This document shows positions 54,456 through 64,000 of a stretch of 64,000 nt of DNA, in pieces. The DNA is from Gallionellaceae bacterium. GTDB lineage: Bacteria > Pseudomonadota > Gammaproteobacteria > Burkholderiales > Gallionellaceae. The notes under the pieces were generated by a model. The model made no database searches, was not told the DNA's origin, and saw only the letters and a program-made list of their open reading frames with translations. A program made the translations under genes and the position numbers. The first letter of the stretch is position 1; each line of letters opens with the position of its first letter. The stretch spans positions 1 through 64,000 of the forward strand of contig JAUQWW010000046.1 of the NCBI GenBank assembly GCA_030834965.1, given 5' to 3'.

Positions 54456-55283
54456 ATGGATAACTCATTGCAGACACTCGATCAGGTGAGAGCTTCGGCT
54501 ATCGATATGGCCGTCAGGTTTGGACCGAAAGTTCTGGTTGCCACCCTCATTCTTTTCGCCGGCTACATGGTCGGGCGCTGGGCGGGCCGTGTCCTTGAGC
54601 GTTTGCTTGTGCGATTCAAGCTTGAAACGGAAGTACGCTCCTTGCTGGTGAGTATTGCGCGGATCGTGGTCTTGGGGCTCTTCGCGATAATGGCACTGCA
54701 AAACCTGGGCATAGAATTATTGCCGCTCGTCGCAGGCCTTGGTGTGGCGGGCGCGGGGATTGCGCTTGCGATGCAGGGAATCCTCGGTAATGTCGCCGCA
54801 GGTCTTACCATCATCTTCACGCGACCCTTTCATGTCGGCGAGTACATTTCCATCGTCAAGGAAGAAGGCGAGGTTCTCGACATCAGTCTGTTCAGCACAA
54901 CCTTGGGGCACCCAGACCGGTCAAAGGTTGTGATCCCAAACCGCAAAATCGTCGGCGAGATTCTTCACAATTATGGCTGGATACGGCAGCTCAACATTGC
55001 GGTGGGAGTGTCCTATGGAACCGATGTCAACGGCGCGTTGCGACTAGTCGAAGAAATTTTGCACTCAAATTCCCGCGTGCTACAGGATCCGAAGCCAGTA
55101 TTAGGGGTTGCACGGCTCGCCGAATCAGGCGTCACGATCCGAGTCTCTCCGTGGGTCAATGTGCCCGACTACGATGCTGCAGTTAGCGAGGTCAACAAGA
55201 CGATACTCGAAACATTCCGCTCACGGAACATCGCCATACCTCTGCCGCAATGTGAAGTCACAATGCTTGGAAGCAGGGCATAA
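54456..55283 (+). CDS. mscS: small-conductance mechanosensitive channel MscS
   Basis: A 275-residue MscS channel. Three transmembrane helices: about residues 22-45, 62-85 and the Gly/Ala-rich pore helix TM3 (LVAGLGVAGAGIALAMQGILGNVAAG). A cytoplasmic beta domain follows with TRPFHVGEYISI, VVIPNRKIVGEIL and a C-terminal alpha/beta domain. It opens under hypo-osmotic tension to release solutes. AAGGAGAGG is well placed before the ATG. Confidence 0.95.
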   Translation: MDNSLQTLDQVRASAIDMAVRFGPKVLVATLILFAGYMVGRWAGRVLERLLVRFKLETEVRSLLVSIARIVVLGLFAIMALQNLGIELLPLVAGLGVAGAGIALAMQGILGNVAAGLTIIFTRPFHVGEYISIVKEEGEVLDISLFSTTLGHPDRSKVVIPNRKIVGEILHNYGWIRQLNIAVGVSYGTDVNGALRLVEEILHSNSRVLQDPKPVLGVARLAESGVTIRVSPWVNVPDYDAAVSEVNKTILETFRSRNIAIPLPQCEVTMLGSRA

Positions 55284-55475
55284 GGTCTTTGGGATCTGAG
55301 ATACGTTCGGTTTGCACCACTTAAGTCAGCTGCTGAGCAGCCGGTTTGGGGGTCACCATGTTTGCTTGGGTCTGATTAAGCCGCGTGCCTGGAAATCGCA
55401 GAAGTGCAACAGCAGAAAGTCACGTTCTGACATTTTCTGGCAGTTCAAATAGGTGCTCCTTCCGGTCATCCCGGT

Positions 55476-55934
55476 TTAGTGTGAAACGCGGGTGACGCCG
55501 CCGCGGTCCAATATGCGCACTCTGTCGCCAGGTTTGAATTCTTCCTTGCCTGTCTGTACGACCGAGATAACCCGCCCGCTGTCATTAAGCCTAACCATAA
55601 TTTCCATCCCGTCCTCGCGGGTAATGCCTTCTTCTGCAGCAGCACCCGCCATGCCCCCCGCTACCGCGCCGAGGACTGATGCAACGGCGCTGGTCTTGCC
55701 CCCGCCCCCGACTCCGCTGCCGGCAATGCCGCCAACGATAGTGCCAGCACCCGCGCCGATGGCGGTCTTAGTCCCTTCAATCTTGACCGGGCGCACCGTT
55801 TCCACGACGCCGGTCTGGACAGACTGCACCCGGCGCGCTTCATCGCGGCTATACGTGTCGCCAGCGTTGCTGGTGGCACAACCCCCTATGGCAACTGCAA
55901 TGCCGAGTATCAACAAGGTATTAATGTGTTTCAT
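55476..55934 (-). CDS. glycine-zipper outer-membrane lipoprotein (SlyB/Pcp-like)
   Basis: A 152-residue lipoprotein with lipobox IGGC (Cys19 in AVAIGGCATS). The central glycine-zipper 2TM region is TAIGAGAGTIVGGIAGSGVG...SVLGAVAGGMAGAAAEEG. The C-terminal small beta domain is MEIMVRLNDSGRVISVVQTG followed by KPGDRVRILD. SlyB/Pcp relatives stabilise outer-membrane proteins under envelope stress. It is on the same strand as copA and copZ but 42 bases after copZ, so membership of that operon is uncertain. Confidence 0.9.
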   Translation of the reverse strand: MKHINTLLILGIAVAIGGCATSNAGDTYSRDEARRVQSVQTGVVETVRPVKIEGTKTAIGAGAGTIVGGIAGSGVGGGGKTSAVASVLGAVAGGMAGAAAEEGITREDGMEIMVRLNDSGRVISVVQTGKEEFKPGDRVRILDRGGVTRVSH

Positions 55935-55976
55935 GACGGTGGCTCCTGAGTAATGTTTTTGCCTGGCAATAGTAAA

Positions 55977-56183
55977 TCAAACCACATCGAATCCGGCATC
56001 CTCGATGGCGGCCTTGAATTGTGCAACTTTGGCCTGCTCCGGATTGTAGATTACCGTGGCTCGATTTTGTTCCAGCGAAACGTCCACGCTGGATACACCG
56101 GGGATTTTCTGCAGCACGCCTTTGACGCTGTTTACGCAGCCGCCGCAGGTCATGCCTTTGATGTTGAGTTGCAGGGTTTCCAT
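55977..56183 (-). CDS. copZ: CopZ-like copper chaperone (HMA domain)
   Basis: A 68-residue heavy-metal-associated domain with the Cu(I) motif GMTCGGC (Cys13, Cys16) and ferredoxin-like betas (VSSVDVSLEQNRATVIYNPE; FKAAIEDAGFDVV). GGAGGAAACAG precedes ATG 56183, which rules out the longer frame to 56294. It probably hands copper to the P-type ATPase encoded just upstream. Confidence 0.93.
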   Translation of the reverse strand: METLQLNIKGMTCGGCVNSVKGVLQKIPGVSSVDVSLEQNRATVIYNPEQAKVAQFKAAIEDAGFDVV

Positions 56184-56236
56184 GCTGTTTCCTCCGTTAA
56201 TGTTGTTTAACGTAAAACCCGCGTAGCGAATCCTTG

Positions 56237-56321
56237 TCTCCCTCGCCCTCGGGGAGAGGGCTGGGGAGAGGGAAACGGGCATGGCGGGTTTCATTGTCAG
56301 GCTGCATCTTTGCCATGCCCG
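56237..56321. repeat. CT/GA-rich dispersed repeat and inverted repeat between copA and copZ
   Basis: 56237-56275 is a CCCTCGCCCTC/GAGAGGGCTGGGGAGAGGG repeat of the type also at 3379 and 27974. Next to it CGGGCATGGC (56276-56285) pairs with GCCATGCCCG (56312-56321), a 10-bp stem with a 26-base loop that may attenuate copA-copZ read-through. Confidence 0.6.
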
Positions 56322-56327
56322 TTATTA

Positions 56328-58586
56328 TTAAGGCCGCCACCGCCTGAATTTTTCATTGTAAGGCCGCCAGCGCTTGAGCAGCAGCGCATTGCTGACCACC
56401 GATACCGAGCTCATCGCCATCGCTGCGCCTGCGATCACCGGATTGAGCATGCCTGCGGCTGCAAGCGGGATGCCCAGCACATTGTAGGCAAACGCGAAAA
56501 ACAGGTTCTGGCGAATTTTGCTCAGCGTTGTGCGCGACAGGTCGATGGCGTCTGCCACGCTCATCAGGTCGTTGCGCATCAGCGTAATGTCGGCGGCTTC
56601 GATGGCGATGTCGCTGCCGCTCTTCATGGCAAAGCTCACGTCTGCCGCAGCCAGCGCAGGCGCATCGTTGATGCCATCGCCCACCATGCCGACCAGTTTC
56701 CCTTCTGACTTCAATGACTGCACTTGGCCGGCTTTGTCCTGCGGCAGCACTTCGGCGCGGAATTCGCCGATGTTTGCCTGTCTGGCAATGGCCTGTGCGG
56801 TGGCGGCGTTGTCTCCGCTCAGCATTACCACGTGGATGCCCATTCCGGATAAGCGCGCCACTGCACCGGCGCTGCTGTCACGTAATGTGTCGGCAAAGGA
56901 GATGCAGCCGAGCAGGGTGTTTCCCTGCGCCAAGGCGATGACGGTCTTGCCCTGTTGCTGCAAGGCCAGTATCTGCGCCTCATCCAGCGCGGCACCTGAT
57001 TGCATGATGAAAGCAGGGGATCCGAGCAGGTAAGCTATGCCGCCAATCTCGGCGCGCAGGCCGCTGCCCGAAAGTTCATTGAGGCTGTCGGTTCGTGCGG
57101 GTGTCACGCGCCGCGCCTGAGCGTATTCCAGCAGTGCGCGCGACAGCGGATGGGTGGAGCCTTGCGCCATGCTGGCGGCAATGCGCAGCAATTGTTTTTC
57201 ATCGCTGCCCGGTGCGGGCAGCAGATCGGTGACCTTGGGTTTGCCCTCGGTAAGCGTGCCCGTTTTATCCACGACCAGGACGGCGAGTTTGTGCGCATGT
57301 TCCAGTGCCGTGGCATCTTTCACCAGGATGCCCGCTTGCGCCGCGCGTCCGGAGGCGACTACCACGGCGGTCGGTGTGGCCAGCCCGAGCGCGCAGGGGC
57401 AGGCGATGACCAGCACCGACACCGCATTGATCAGTGCTGTGGCGAAGCCGCTGCCGAGCGCCCACCACGCGATGAAGGTCAACACGGCGATGACCAGCAC
57501 CACCGGAACGAAGATGCCGGCAATTTTGTCAGCCAGTTTCTGGATCGGTGCTTTTGATCCTTGTGCCTGTTCCACCAGGCGGATGATGGCGGCGAGCTGG
57601 GTCTGTGCGCCCACTGCCACGGCCAGGCACTTGAGCAGGCCATGCTGGTTAAGCGTGGCGGTATAGACCTTGTCGCCCTCATGTTTGGCCTGTGGCAGGC
57701 TTTCCCCGGTGAGCATGGCCTCGTCCAGGCTGGATGTGCCTTCCAGCACCAGGCCGTCCACCGGCACGCTCTCGCCGGGCCGCACCAGATAGATGTCACC
57801 GGGTTTGACCTGCGCTACCGGCACGTCCATCCTGATGCCGTCGCGCTCCACATGCGCCAGCTTGGGCTGCAAATTCATCAGGGCTTCCAGCGCAGCGGAA
57901 GCCTTGCCCTTGGCGCGCGCTTCCAGCAGCTTGCCCAGCAGCACCAGCGTGATGATGGTCGCGCTGGCCTCGAAATACACGGGTATATCCAGATTGAGAA
58001 GCAACACCGCACAGCTCAGCAGATAGGCTGCGCTGGTGCCGAGCGCGATCAGCACGTCCATGTTCGCACCGCCGCCACGCAGGCTGTGCCACGCGCCGCG
58101 GTAAAAGCGCCTGCCTATCCAGAATTGCACCGGCGTGGCGAGCAGCCATTGCAGCCACACGGGGAGCAGGCCATGAGCACCGTGAGCGCCCCGGGTAAAC
58201 AGCATCACCGCCATTTCCAGCAGCAGCGGAGCGGTGAGCAGCAACGAGATGATGAACCGCATGCGCTCGTGGCGGTAGGCTTCTGCGCGCTCCTGTTTTT
58301 CTGCCGCAAAATCGCGCATCGGGTGGGCATCGAAGCCGGCGCGTTGCACGGCTGCGATCAATGCCGTGAGATCGGTATTTTGCTGGTTGAACTCGATGCG
58401 GGCTTTTTCCGTGGCGAAATTCACCGTGGCAGAGACTTCCGGCATGCGGTTGAGCACCTTTTCGATGCGCGCGGCACAGGCCACGCAAGTCATGCCGGTG
58501 ATCTGCAATTCGGTGACAGCGCCGTGCGATCCGCCAGGTACCGGAGCAGGCGCGGGAGGGGCAGTTTGGTCGCGGATTTCAGGCAT
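56328..58586 (-). CDS. copA: copper-translocating P-type ATPase CopA
   Basis: A 752-residue P1B-type ATPase. A single N-terminal HMA domain has Cys34/Cys37 in [10 protein letters not shown]. Eight predicted membrane helices follow, with the metal-binding CPC in [13 protein letters not shown], phosphorylation motif [15 protein letters not shown]-type STHPLSRAL and hinge [19 protein letters not shown]. The CPC plus the nearby copZ indicate Cu(I)/Ag(I) export from the cytoplasm. No CueR-type regulator or recognisable palindrome precedes it in the short gap to ackA. Confidence 0.95.
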   Translation of the reverse strand: MPEIRDQTAPPAPAPVPGGSHGAVTELQITGMTCVACAARIEKVLNRMPEVSATVNFATEKARIEFNQQNTDLTALIAAVQRAGFDAHPMRDFAAEKQERAEAYRHERMRFIISLLLTAPLLLEMAVMLFTRGAHGAHGLLPVWLQWLLATPVQFWIGRRFYRGAWHSLRGGGANMDVLIALGTSAAYLLSCAVLLLNLDIPVYFEASATIITLVLLGKLLEARAKGKASAALEALMNLQPKLAHVERDGIRMDVPVAQVKPGDIYLVRPGESVPVDGLVLEGTSSLDEAMLTGESLPQAKHEGDKVYTATLNQHGLLKCLAVAVGAQTQLAAIIRLVEQAQGSKAPIQKLADKIAGIFVPVVLVIAVLTFIAWWALGSGFATALINAVSVLVIACPCALGLATPTAVVVASGRAAQAGILVKDATALEHAHKLAVLVVDKTGTLTEGKPKVTDLLPAPGSDEKQLLRIAASMAQGSTHPLSRALLEYAQARRVTPARTDSLNELSGSGLRAEIGGIAYLLGSPAFIMQSGAALDEAQILALQQQGKTVIALAQGNTLLGCISFADTLRDSSAGAVARLSGMGIHVVMLSGDNAATAQAIARQANIGEFRAEVLPQDKAGQVQSLKSEGKLVGMVGDGINDAPALAAADVSFAMKSGSDIAIEAADITLMRNDLMSVADAIDLSRTTLSKIRQNLFFAFAYNVLGIPLAAAGMLNPVIAGAAMAMSSVSVVSNALLLKRWRPYNEKFRRWRP

Positions 58587-58679
58587 GGCGATCGTGCAAG
58601 AAAGTGGGAAAAATTTGCCGGTTGGGTCAGAGAAACACAGGATAACAAACCGCTGGGCAGGTGTCTCTAAGGATATTTC

Positions 58680-59759
58680 TTATCCCCGACTACTGGAATG
58701 GCCATCCAAATAATTCATGCAAAAATCGCGGATGATTTCTTCCTCATTGGCAGGAATGATCAGGATGGGTTTTGAACCTGCACGCGCAATTTTCGCCTGG
58801 CCGGACTGGTTGGCTGCACTATCCAGTTCGAAGCCGAGAAATGCCAGCGAGCCGCAGATTCCTGCACGAATTTCCGGGGAATGTTCGCCGATCCCGCCCG
58901 AGAAAACGAGTGCGTCCATGCCACCCGCCTTGGCTGCGAAGCCACCGATTGCGGCGCGCACCTGGCGGCAGAAATAATCGATGGCGAATTTTGCAGGTGC
59001 GCTGTTGCTGGAAACAAGGTCCTTCATTTCGGAGCTTTCACCATCGGACAGCGCGATCAACCCCATCTTGTGAAACACCATGTCGCTCAATTGTGCAGGC
59101 GCAAAGCGCTGCGCCAGTTCCAGCATCACGCCGGGATCGAGGTCGCCGCTTCGGGTGCCCATCGGAATGCCGCCCGCAGGGGTATAGCCCATCGTGGTGT
59201 CCACGGATTTCAGGTTCTCCAGCAGGCACAGGCTTGCGCCGCTACCCAGATGGGCGACGACAATTTTTCCATGGGCGGCGCCACCCAAAATTCCGGGCAG
59301 GACTTTGGCGATGTATGCGTAGTTGAGGCCGTGAAAGCCGAAGCGGCGCAGGCCGAGCTCATTCGGGATGGGGAGGCGTCTGGACAGTTCGGGCAGAGTG
59401 GTGTGGAACGCCGTATCGAAACACGCGATTTGCGGCGCCTTGAAACGTTGCGCGCACAGATCAATGCCGAGCAGGTTGCCCGGCAAATGCAGTGGCGCAA
59501 GAGGAATCAGGTCATTCAGCCGCGTCCGCTCGGCAGCATCAATCAGCCGTGCTGCATCGGCGATGTCTCCGCCATGAACGAAGCGGTGGCCGATGACAGC
59601 AGGAATATCGCTTCCCAAATCCTTCAGCAACCGGTCGAATGCCTGCTGCGGTTTGCGCGCATGCTCATAATGGAAGCTGCGCCGCGAGCCGTCGGTGTGA
59701 AACAGGCTCGCTTTCAAGGATGACGAGCCGCAGTTGATGGTGAGGATATTTGATGTCAT
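58680..59759 (-). CDS. ackA: acetate kinase
   Basis: A 359-residue acetate kinase (family members are usually near 400). LTINCGSSSLKASLF opens the protein; RFVHGG, CFDTAFHTTLP, VVAHLGSGASLC, DTTMGYTPAGGIPMGTRSGD and FSGGIGEHSPEIR are signature segments. It converts acetyl phosphate and ADP to acetate and ATP. It is the third gene of the phosphoketolase-transaldolase-ackA series. The ATG lies within the left copy of a 7-bp target duplication (59753-59759) of a MITE-like element, so its present upstream region is transposon sequence with only a weak TAGG ribosome site. Confidence 0.93.
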   Translation of the reverse strand: MTSNILTINCGSSSLKASLFHTDGSRRSFHYEHARKPQQAFDRLLKDLGSDIPAVIGHRFVHGGDIADAARLIDAAERTRLNDLIPLAPLHLPGNLLGIDLCAQRFKAPQIACFDTAFHTTLPELSRRLPIPNELGLRRFGFHGLNYAYIAKVLPGILGGAAHGKIVVAHLGSGASLCLLENLKSVDTTMGYTPAGGIPMGTRSGDLDPGVMLELAQRFAPAQLSDMVFHKMGLIALSDGESSEMKDLVSSNSAPAKFAIDYFCRQVRAAIGGFAAKAGGMDALVFSGGIGEHSPEIRAGICGSLAFLGFELDSAANQSGQAKIARAGSKPILIIPANEEEIIRDFCMNYLDGHSSSRG

Positions 59760-59930
59760 ACCAAATAGCCTATTAGGCCGTCATTCCCGCGCAGGCGGGA
59801 ATCCAGCAAGGACAAACATCCCGTGAAGCGGACAAAACCGCGATATTGTCCCGCTTCGCGGGAGATTTATTAATCATCTGGATTCCCGCCTGCGCGGGAA
59901 TGACGTAGCTGCGTGCTAATAGACTATTTA
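59760..59930. mobile_element. 171-bp MITE-like element with 7-bp target-site duplication
   Basis: The arms 59763-59806 and 59878-59929 are imperfect inverted repeats sharing AAATAG-CTATTAG and the common proteobacterial repeat GTCATTCCCGCGCAGGCGGG. A nested pair (CCCGTGAAGCGG with CCGCTTCGCGGG) fills the centre. ATGTCAT occurs directly on both sides (59753-59759 and 59931-59937). No reading frame inside; it would need a transposase in trans. Confidence 0.8.
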
Positions 59931-59933
59931 ATG

Positions 59934-61016
59934 TCATGTCCTCACCAGTGCCAGCAGCTTATCGAAAGATTCCGCGAACAGCTTGATTCCATCGTACTGC
60001 AGTTGCTCGCCTGCCTCGTTCAGATCAATGCCCAGTGCAGCCAGGGCGGCAGAATGCTGCAGTGCCTCTTCTACCCCGGCGTCCAGCGTGCGGGCAACCT
60101 TGCCGTGATCGCGGAACGCCGCCAGTGTCGCGTCAGGCATCGTGTTAACCGTTTCCGGACCGATCAGCGGTTCGATGTAGAGCACGTCGCTGTAGGCGGG
60201 ATTCTTGGTGCCGGTGCTGGCCCACAGCGGAAACTGGAGACGCACGCCAGCGCGGGCCAGTTCAGCGAAAGTCGGCCCGTGGAACAGTTCCCGATAACGC
60301 CGGTAGGCCAGCTTGGCCATCGCTACCGCGCTCTTGCCGCGCAGCGCGAGCGCTTCAGGCGAGCCGCAGGCGTCCAGTTTCTTGTCCACCAGCGTATCCA
60401 CCCGGCTCAGGAAAATGCTCGCGACAGATTTCAGCCGCCGCGGGTCGCCGCCGCTTTCCACCCATTTGCGTGCGCCACGTGTGTAGGCATGCGCCACCGC
60501 ATCTTCGTGAGCCACGGAGAACATCAGCGTGACATTGACATTCAGTCCCTCCGCAGTGAGGCGCTCGAAGGCGCGGATACCCGCCGGGGTGGCGGGCAAT
60601 TTGACCAGAAGGTTGTCGCGTCCCACTAATGTCTTGAGGCGGCGGGCTGTGGCCACGCTGCCTTCTTCGTCTGCGGAAAGATGGGGGGAGACTTCCAGGC
60701 TGACATAACCGGCGTCGCCCGCCGTGGCCTTGTAAATCGGCAGAAACAGGTCGCAGGCATCGCGGATGTCGGGTATCACGAGGGCCTCATAACGTGCCTC
60801 GGCAGGCAGGCTACCGGCTTTCAGGCGCGCCAGTTCGTCTTTGTAATAGGGGCTGTCGGACACCGCCTTGTGGAAGATGGAGGGGTTGGACGTGACACCA
60901 TCTACGCCGTCCTCGGCGATGAGGCGCTGGAGCCCGCCCTCACGCAGCAAGGTGCGGGACAGGTTGTCCAGCCAGATGTGCTGGCCATGCTGCCTGATGG
61001 CGAGGAGAGGGTTCAT
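59934..61016 (-). CDS. tal: transaldolase
   Basis: A 360-residue transaldolase of the TalB-like/actinobacterial long form, the type often fused to or paired with glucose-6-phosphate isomerase. GVDGVTSNPSIFHKAV lies near the start, NLLVKLPATPAGIRAFE supplies a core strand and the Schiff-base Lys is probably in WASTGTKNPAYSDVLYIEPL. It shuttles dihydroxyacetone units between sugar phosphates, here feeding or rebalancing fructose-6-P and xylulose-5-P for the phosphoketolase 12 bases upstream. Stop codon TGA lies inside the right target-duplication copy of the MITE-like element. Confidence 0.94.
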   Translation of the reverse strand: MNPLLAIRQHGQHIWLDNLSRTLLREGGLQRLIAEDGVDGVTSNPSIFHKAVSDSPYYKDELARLKAGSLPAEARYEALVIPDIRDACDLFLPIYKATAGDAGYVSLEVSPHLSADEEGSVATARRLKTLVGRDNLLVKLPATPAGIRAFERLTAEGLNVNVTLMFSVAHEDAVAHAYTRGARKWVESGGDPRRLKSVASIFLSRVDTLVDKKLDACGSPEALALRGKSAVAMAKLAYRRYRELFHGPTFAELARAGVRLQFPLWASTGTKNPAYSDVLYIEPLIGPETVNTMPDATLAAFRDHGKVARTLDAGVEEALQHSAALAALGIDLNEAGEQLQYDGIKLFAESFDKLLALVRT

Positions 61017-61028
61017 GGTTTTTTTCCT

Positions 61029-63401
61029 TCAATAAGGCCATGTCCAGCCATCCGCCTCGGGCAGATCGACGCCGTGCTCATGGGCATAGGTGCGGCATTC
61101 GATCTGTTTATCGCGCAGCCGCTGCTTGACGTGGGCGCCGGCCACGCTCAGCGCAGGGATGCGGTCGATCACGTCGATGGCCAGGCTGAAGCGGTCGATC
61201 TCGTTCTCGATCGCCAGTTCCAGCGGCGTGTTGATGCTGCCCTTTTCCTTGTAGCCGCGCACGTGCAGGTTTTTGTGGTTGGCGCGGCGGTAGGCGAGGC
61301 GGTGGATCAGCCAGGGATAGCCGTGGAAGTTGAAGATGATCGGCTTGTCGAGCGTGAACAGGCTGTCGAAATCCTTGTCGGACAATCCGTGCGGATGCTC
61401 GCTGCTTGGCGTGAGCGTATACAGATCGATGACGTTGACGAAGCGTATCTTCAGCTGCGGAAAGTTTTCGCGCAGCAGCACCACTGCCGCCAGCGCTTCC
61501 CTGGTGGGTACGTCGCCTGCGCTGGCCATCACCAGATCCGGCTCGGCGCCGTCGTCATTGCTCGCCCATTCCCAGATGCCGATGCCCTTGGTGCAGTGTG
61601 AGATCGCCGCTTCCTTGTCGAGATACTGCAAATGCTTCTGCTTGTCGCAGACGATGACATTGATGTGGTCCGTGCTTTCCAGGCATTGCGCGGAAACGGC
61701 CAACAGCGTGTTGACGTCGGGCGGCAGGTAGATGTGCGTGACGTCGGGGCTCTTGTTCAGCACCACGTCGAGGAAGCCCGGGTCCTGATGGGTGAAGCCG
61801 TTGTGATCCTGGCGCCAAACGGTGGAGGTGATCAGCAGGTTGAGCGAGGACACGGGTTCGCGCCAAGGGAGTTTCCGCGACATGGTGAGCCACTTGGCGT
61901 GCTGGTTGAACATCGAGTCGATGACATGGACGAAGGCTTCGTAAGTGGAGAAGAAGCCGTGGCGGCCGGTGAGCAGATAGCCTTCCAGCCAGCCTTCCAG
62001 CGTATGCTCGGAGAGCATCTCCATCACCCGTCCGTCCGGCGACAGCTCGCCGCCGTCGGCGTCCTCCGGCAGAAAATCGGCGAGCCAGGTTTTCTTGCTG
62101 GCCGCGTAGATGTCGTCGAGCTTGTTCGAAGAATTTTCGTCCGGGCCGAACACGCGGAAATTGTGCATGTTGGCGCGCATGATGTCGCGCAAAAATTTGC
62201 CCAGCGGGCGCGTATTCTCGGCCGTGATCTTGCCCGGCCCCGGCAGTTCGATGGTGTAGTCGCGGTAATCCGGCATTCTCAGCACCTTGCGCAGCAGCCC
62301 GCCGTTCGCGTGCGGATTCGCGCTCATGCGGCGCGGCCCCCTGGGTGCGAGGGCCTTCAGTTCGGGCAGCAGCTTGCCGGATGCATCGAACAACTCCTCC
62401 GGCCGGTAGCTGCGCAGCCATGCTTCCAGTTGCGCGAGATGGGCGGGGTTGTCGTGCAGCTTGCCGAGCGGCACCTGGTGTGCGCGCCAGTAGCCTTCCA
62501 CCTTGTGGCCGTCCACTTCCTTGGGACCGGTCCAGCCCTTGGGGCTGCGCAGTACGATCATCGGCCAGCGCGGTCGCAGCGGGTTGCCGCTGCTGCGGGC
62601 CTGCTGCTGGATGCGGCGGATTTCCAGCACGCACTGCTCCATCGTCGCGGCCATTTCCTGATGCATGGTCATGGGGTCGGAGCCTTCAACAAAATAAGGC
62701 GTCCAGCCGTAGCCCTTGAACAGGTTTTCCAGCTCATCGTGCGAGATGCGCGACAGCAGGGTTGGGTTGTTGATCTTGTAACCGTTGAGATGCAGGATGG
62801 GCAGCACCGCGCCGTCGCGGATCGGGTTGAGAAATTTGTTGGAGTGCCAGGAAGTGGCCAGCGGCCCCGTCTCGGCCTCGCCGTCGCCTACCATCACCGC
62901 CACCAGCAGATCGGGATTGTCGAAGGCCGCGCCGAAGGCGTGCGAAATGCTGTAGCCGAGCTCGCCGCCCTCGTGGATCGAACCCGGTGTCTCCGGCGTG
63001 CAGTGGCTGCCGATGCCGCCGGGAAAGGAAAACTCCCGGAACAGCTGGCGCATGCCTTCCTCGTCTTCGCTCTTGTTCGAATAGATTTCGCTGTAGGTGC
63101 CTTCCAGATACACCGGCGCCAGCACGCCGGGCGCGCCATGGCCGGGGCCGGCCAGGAAAATGGCATTGAGGTCAAACTTGTTGATCAGGCGGTTGAGGTG
63201 GATGTAGGTGAAGCTCAATCCGGGGCTCGACCCCCAGTGGCCGAGCAGGCGCTGTTTGATGTGCCCGGGGCTGAGCGGCTCGCGCAGCAGCGGATTGTCG
63301 CGCAGATAGATCATGCCGGCCGCGAGATAATTGCAGGCACGCCAGTAGGCGTTCATCCTGTCGATTTCTAGCTGGGGCAGCGTCATATGGCTTGGGCTCA
63401 T
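61029..63401 (-). CDS. xfp: xylulose-5-phosphate/fructose-6-phosphate phosphoketolase
   Basis: A 790-residue thiamine-diphosphate enzyme. TPP-binding stretch [20 protein letters not shown]...HLNGYKI; further family blocks [53 protein letters not shown]-like [16 protein letters not shown], and [17 protein letters not shown]. It cleaves xylulose-5-P (and perhaps fructose-6-P) with phosphate to acetyl phosphate plus a triose or tetrose phosphate. With Tal and AckA downstream it forms a carbon-conserving route from sugar phosphates to acetate and ATP. Confidence 0.96.
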   Translation of the reverse strand: MSPSHMTLPQLEIDRMNAYWRACNYLAAGMIYLRDNPLLREPLSPGHIKQRLLGHWGSSPGLSFTYIHLNRLINKFDLNAIFLAGPGHGAPGVLAPVYLEGTYSEIYSNKSEDEEGMRQLFREFSFPGGIGSHCTPETPGSIHEGGELGYSISHAFGAAFDNPDLLVAVMVGDGEAETGPLATSWHSNKFLNPIRDGAVLPILHLNGYKINNPTLLSRISHDELENLFKGYGWTPYFVEGSDPMTMHQEMAATMEQCVLEIRRIQQQARSSGNPLRPRWPMIVLRSPKGWTGPKEVDGHKVEGYWRAHQVPLGKLHDNPAHLAQLEAWLRSYRPEELFDASGKLLPELKALAPRGPRRMSANPHANGGLLRKVLRMPDYRDYTIELPGPGKITAENTRPLGKFLRDIMRANMHNFRVFGPDENSSNKLDDIYAASKKTWLADFLPEDADGGELSPDGRVMEMLSEHTLEGWLEGYLLTGRHGFFSTYEAFVHVIDSMFNQHAKWLTMSRKLPWREPVSSLNLLITSTVWRQDHNGFTHQDPGFLDVVLNKSPDVTHIYLPPDVNTLLAVSAQCLESTDHINVIVCDKQKHLQYLDKEAAISHCTKGIGIWEWASNDDGAEPDLVMASAGDVPTREALAAVVLLRENFPQLKIRFVNVIDLYTLTPSSEHPHGLSDKDFDSLFTLDKPIIFNFHGYPWLIHRLAYRRANHKNLHVRGYKEKGSINTPLELAIENEIDRFSLAIDVIDRIPALSVAGAHVKQRLRDKQIECRTYAHEHGVDLPEADGWTWPY

Positions 63402-63510
63402 GCAGCCTCCTGTATCAATAGGTGTTCAGGGCGGAGCAGACCATTCCGGTTAAATGCAGTTCGGCGTGGCATGCCGGCGATGCAATGCCACGCAGAATTT
63501 ACCACGTTTG

Positions 63511-64000
63511 TTACATCGCCCGCTTGATGCTCGTTGCGCCGCGAATCTGGCCGGGTGCGTAGCCGGTGGCTTTGTCGTGCGGGTAGTCTTCTGCCAGGCG
63601 CGCTTTCACATTGGCGGGGATCTGTTCGGCGCTGCCGTGGCAGCTTACGCAGCCGGGTTGCAGCCCAATCGCCTTCATGTAGCGGAAATAGGTGCCTGCC
63701 GGTTCATTGACCACTTCGGCAAATTCCATCGCTTCCGGTTTTTCACCTTTGGCTGCGCGCGCTTCAAACTCCTGCAATACTTTTTGTTCCCATGCGTCAG
63801 GCGTTCCGAGCAACGGGTTGCGCACTTTGAGCGAAACGCGGGTCAGTTTCCAGCCCTGCTTGCGCGAGATGTCGCCGGACATTTTGGGTGCGATTTCCTT
63901 GCACACACGGATGGCCGACTCGGGACCGCCTTCGGCAATGGCTTTCTGATTTTCAGCGGCAAGCTGTTTCATGAACGGCATGGCCACGGCGCGACTTTCC
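63511..64000 (-). CDS. DUF3365 (Tll0287-like) c-type haem protein, N-terminus outside window
   Basis: The frame runs off the right edge; at least 162 residues are seen. It matches DUF3365: FMKQLAAENQKAIAEGGPES, VCKEIAP, TRVSLKVRNPLLGTPDAWE, TYFRYMKAIGLQPGCVSCHG with one CxxCH haem site, and the closing GYAPGQIRGATSIKR. Members are periplasmic single-haem proteins with a PAS-like fold, thought to sense or carry electrons. It lies upstream of, and on the same strand as, the phosphoketolase gene with a 109-base gap. Confidence 0.9.
   Translation of the reverse strand, partial: ESRAVAMPFMKQLAAENQKAIAEGGPESAIRVCKEIAPKMSGDISRKQGWKLTRVSLKVRNPLLGTPDAWEQKVLQEFEARAAKGEKPEAMEFAEVVNEPAGTYFRYMKAIGLQPGCVSCHGSAEQIPANVKARLAEDYPHDKATGYAPGQIRGATSIKRAM

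Overview
The window is about 64 kb of GC-rich, tightly packed chromosome. It shows no rRNA, tRNA, CRISPR array, complete insertion sequence or prophage that I could find. Gene content (glutamine-hydrolysing NadE, GlnB, QueD, TypA, RmuC, Prc, AlaA, two RND pumps, a triheme c-type cytochrome, a DUF3365 haem protein, the AmmeMemoRadiSam trio and a phosphoketolase/acetate kinase module) fits a Betaproteobacterium. My best guess is a lithotrophic Nitrosomonadales/Gallionellaceae-like organism. That placement is inference from gene content and protein style, not a search result.

Layout. 1-7.3 kb: alaA (cut by the left edge), a Mth938-like protein, the MoxR-DUF58-transglutaminase operon, queD, a cyclic-nucleotide-binding/GGDEF protein with a destroyed GGDEF signature, and a small lysine-rich secreted protein. 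7.4-19.8 kb, all on the minus strand: an adaptor-pump pair without its own outer-membrane channel, cytochrome b561, a probable small outer-membrane barrel protein, then a complete adaptor-pump-channel operon. 20.2-25.1 kb: an accessory block with two tandem paralogous 98-residue secreted proteins, about 0.7 kb without a convincing gene, a broken leader gene, an OmpR-type response regulator with its sensor kinase, and a secreted protein with an internal repeat. Near-identical four-decamer operator arrays precede both the two-component operon and the last secreted-protein gene. This looks like a small self-contained regulon and is the best candidate here for something undescribed.

25.2-29.3 kb: overlapping MEMO, AMMECR1 and AmrS genes followed by a 29-residue membrane peptide, a fragment of a REP-associated transposase (RAYT), and a triheme cytochrome. 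29.5-44.9 kb is mostly housekeeping: typA (its 3' end is duplicated downstream around palindromes), dienelactone hydrolase, rmuC, two OmpA-like paralogues, nadE, glnB, trxB-smr, a lytic transglycosylase, an NlpC lipoprotein, a secretin-domain protein, an APH/AAA kinase fusion, an atypical RsuA-like protein and a VF530-type protein. A lone AT-rich gene at 45.0-46.2 kb carries a HEPN-like motif and looks transferred.

46.4-55.9 kb: a YebC-family regulator, an HNH nuclease, an orphan FliD-like protein, a SEC-C/TPR/methyltransferase fusion, a DUF1614 membrane protein, Prc protease, an MscS channel and a glycine-zipper lipoprotein. 56-58.6 kb: copZ and copA. 58.7-63.4 kb: a phosphoketolase-transaldolase-acetate kinase operon that would turn sugar phosphates into acetyl phosphate and then acetate plus ATP. 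A 171-bp MITE-like element with a 7-bp target duplication has split the tal-ackA junction. The window ends inside a DUF3365 haem protein gene.
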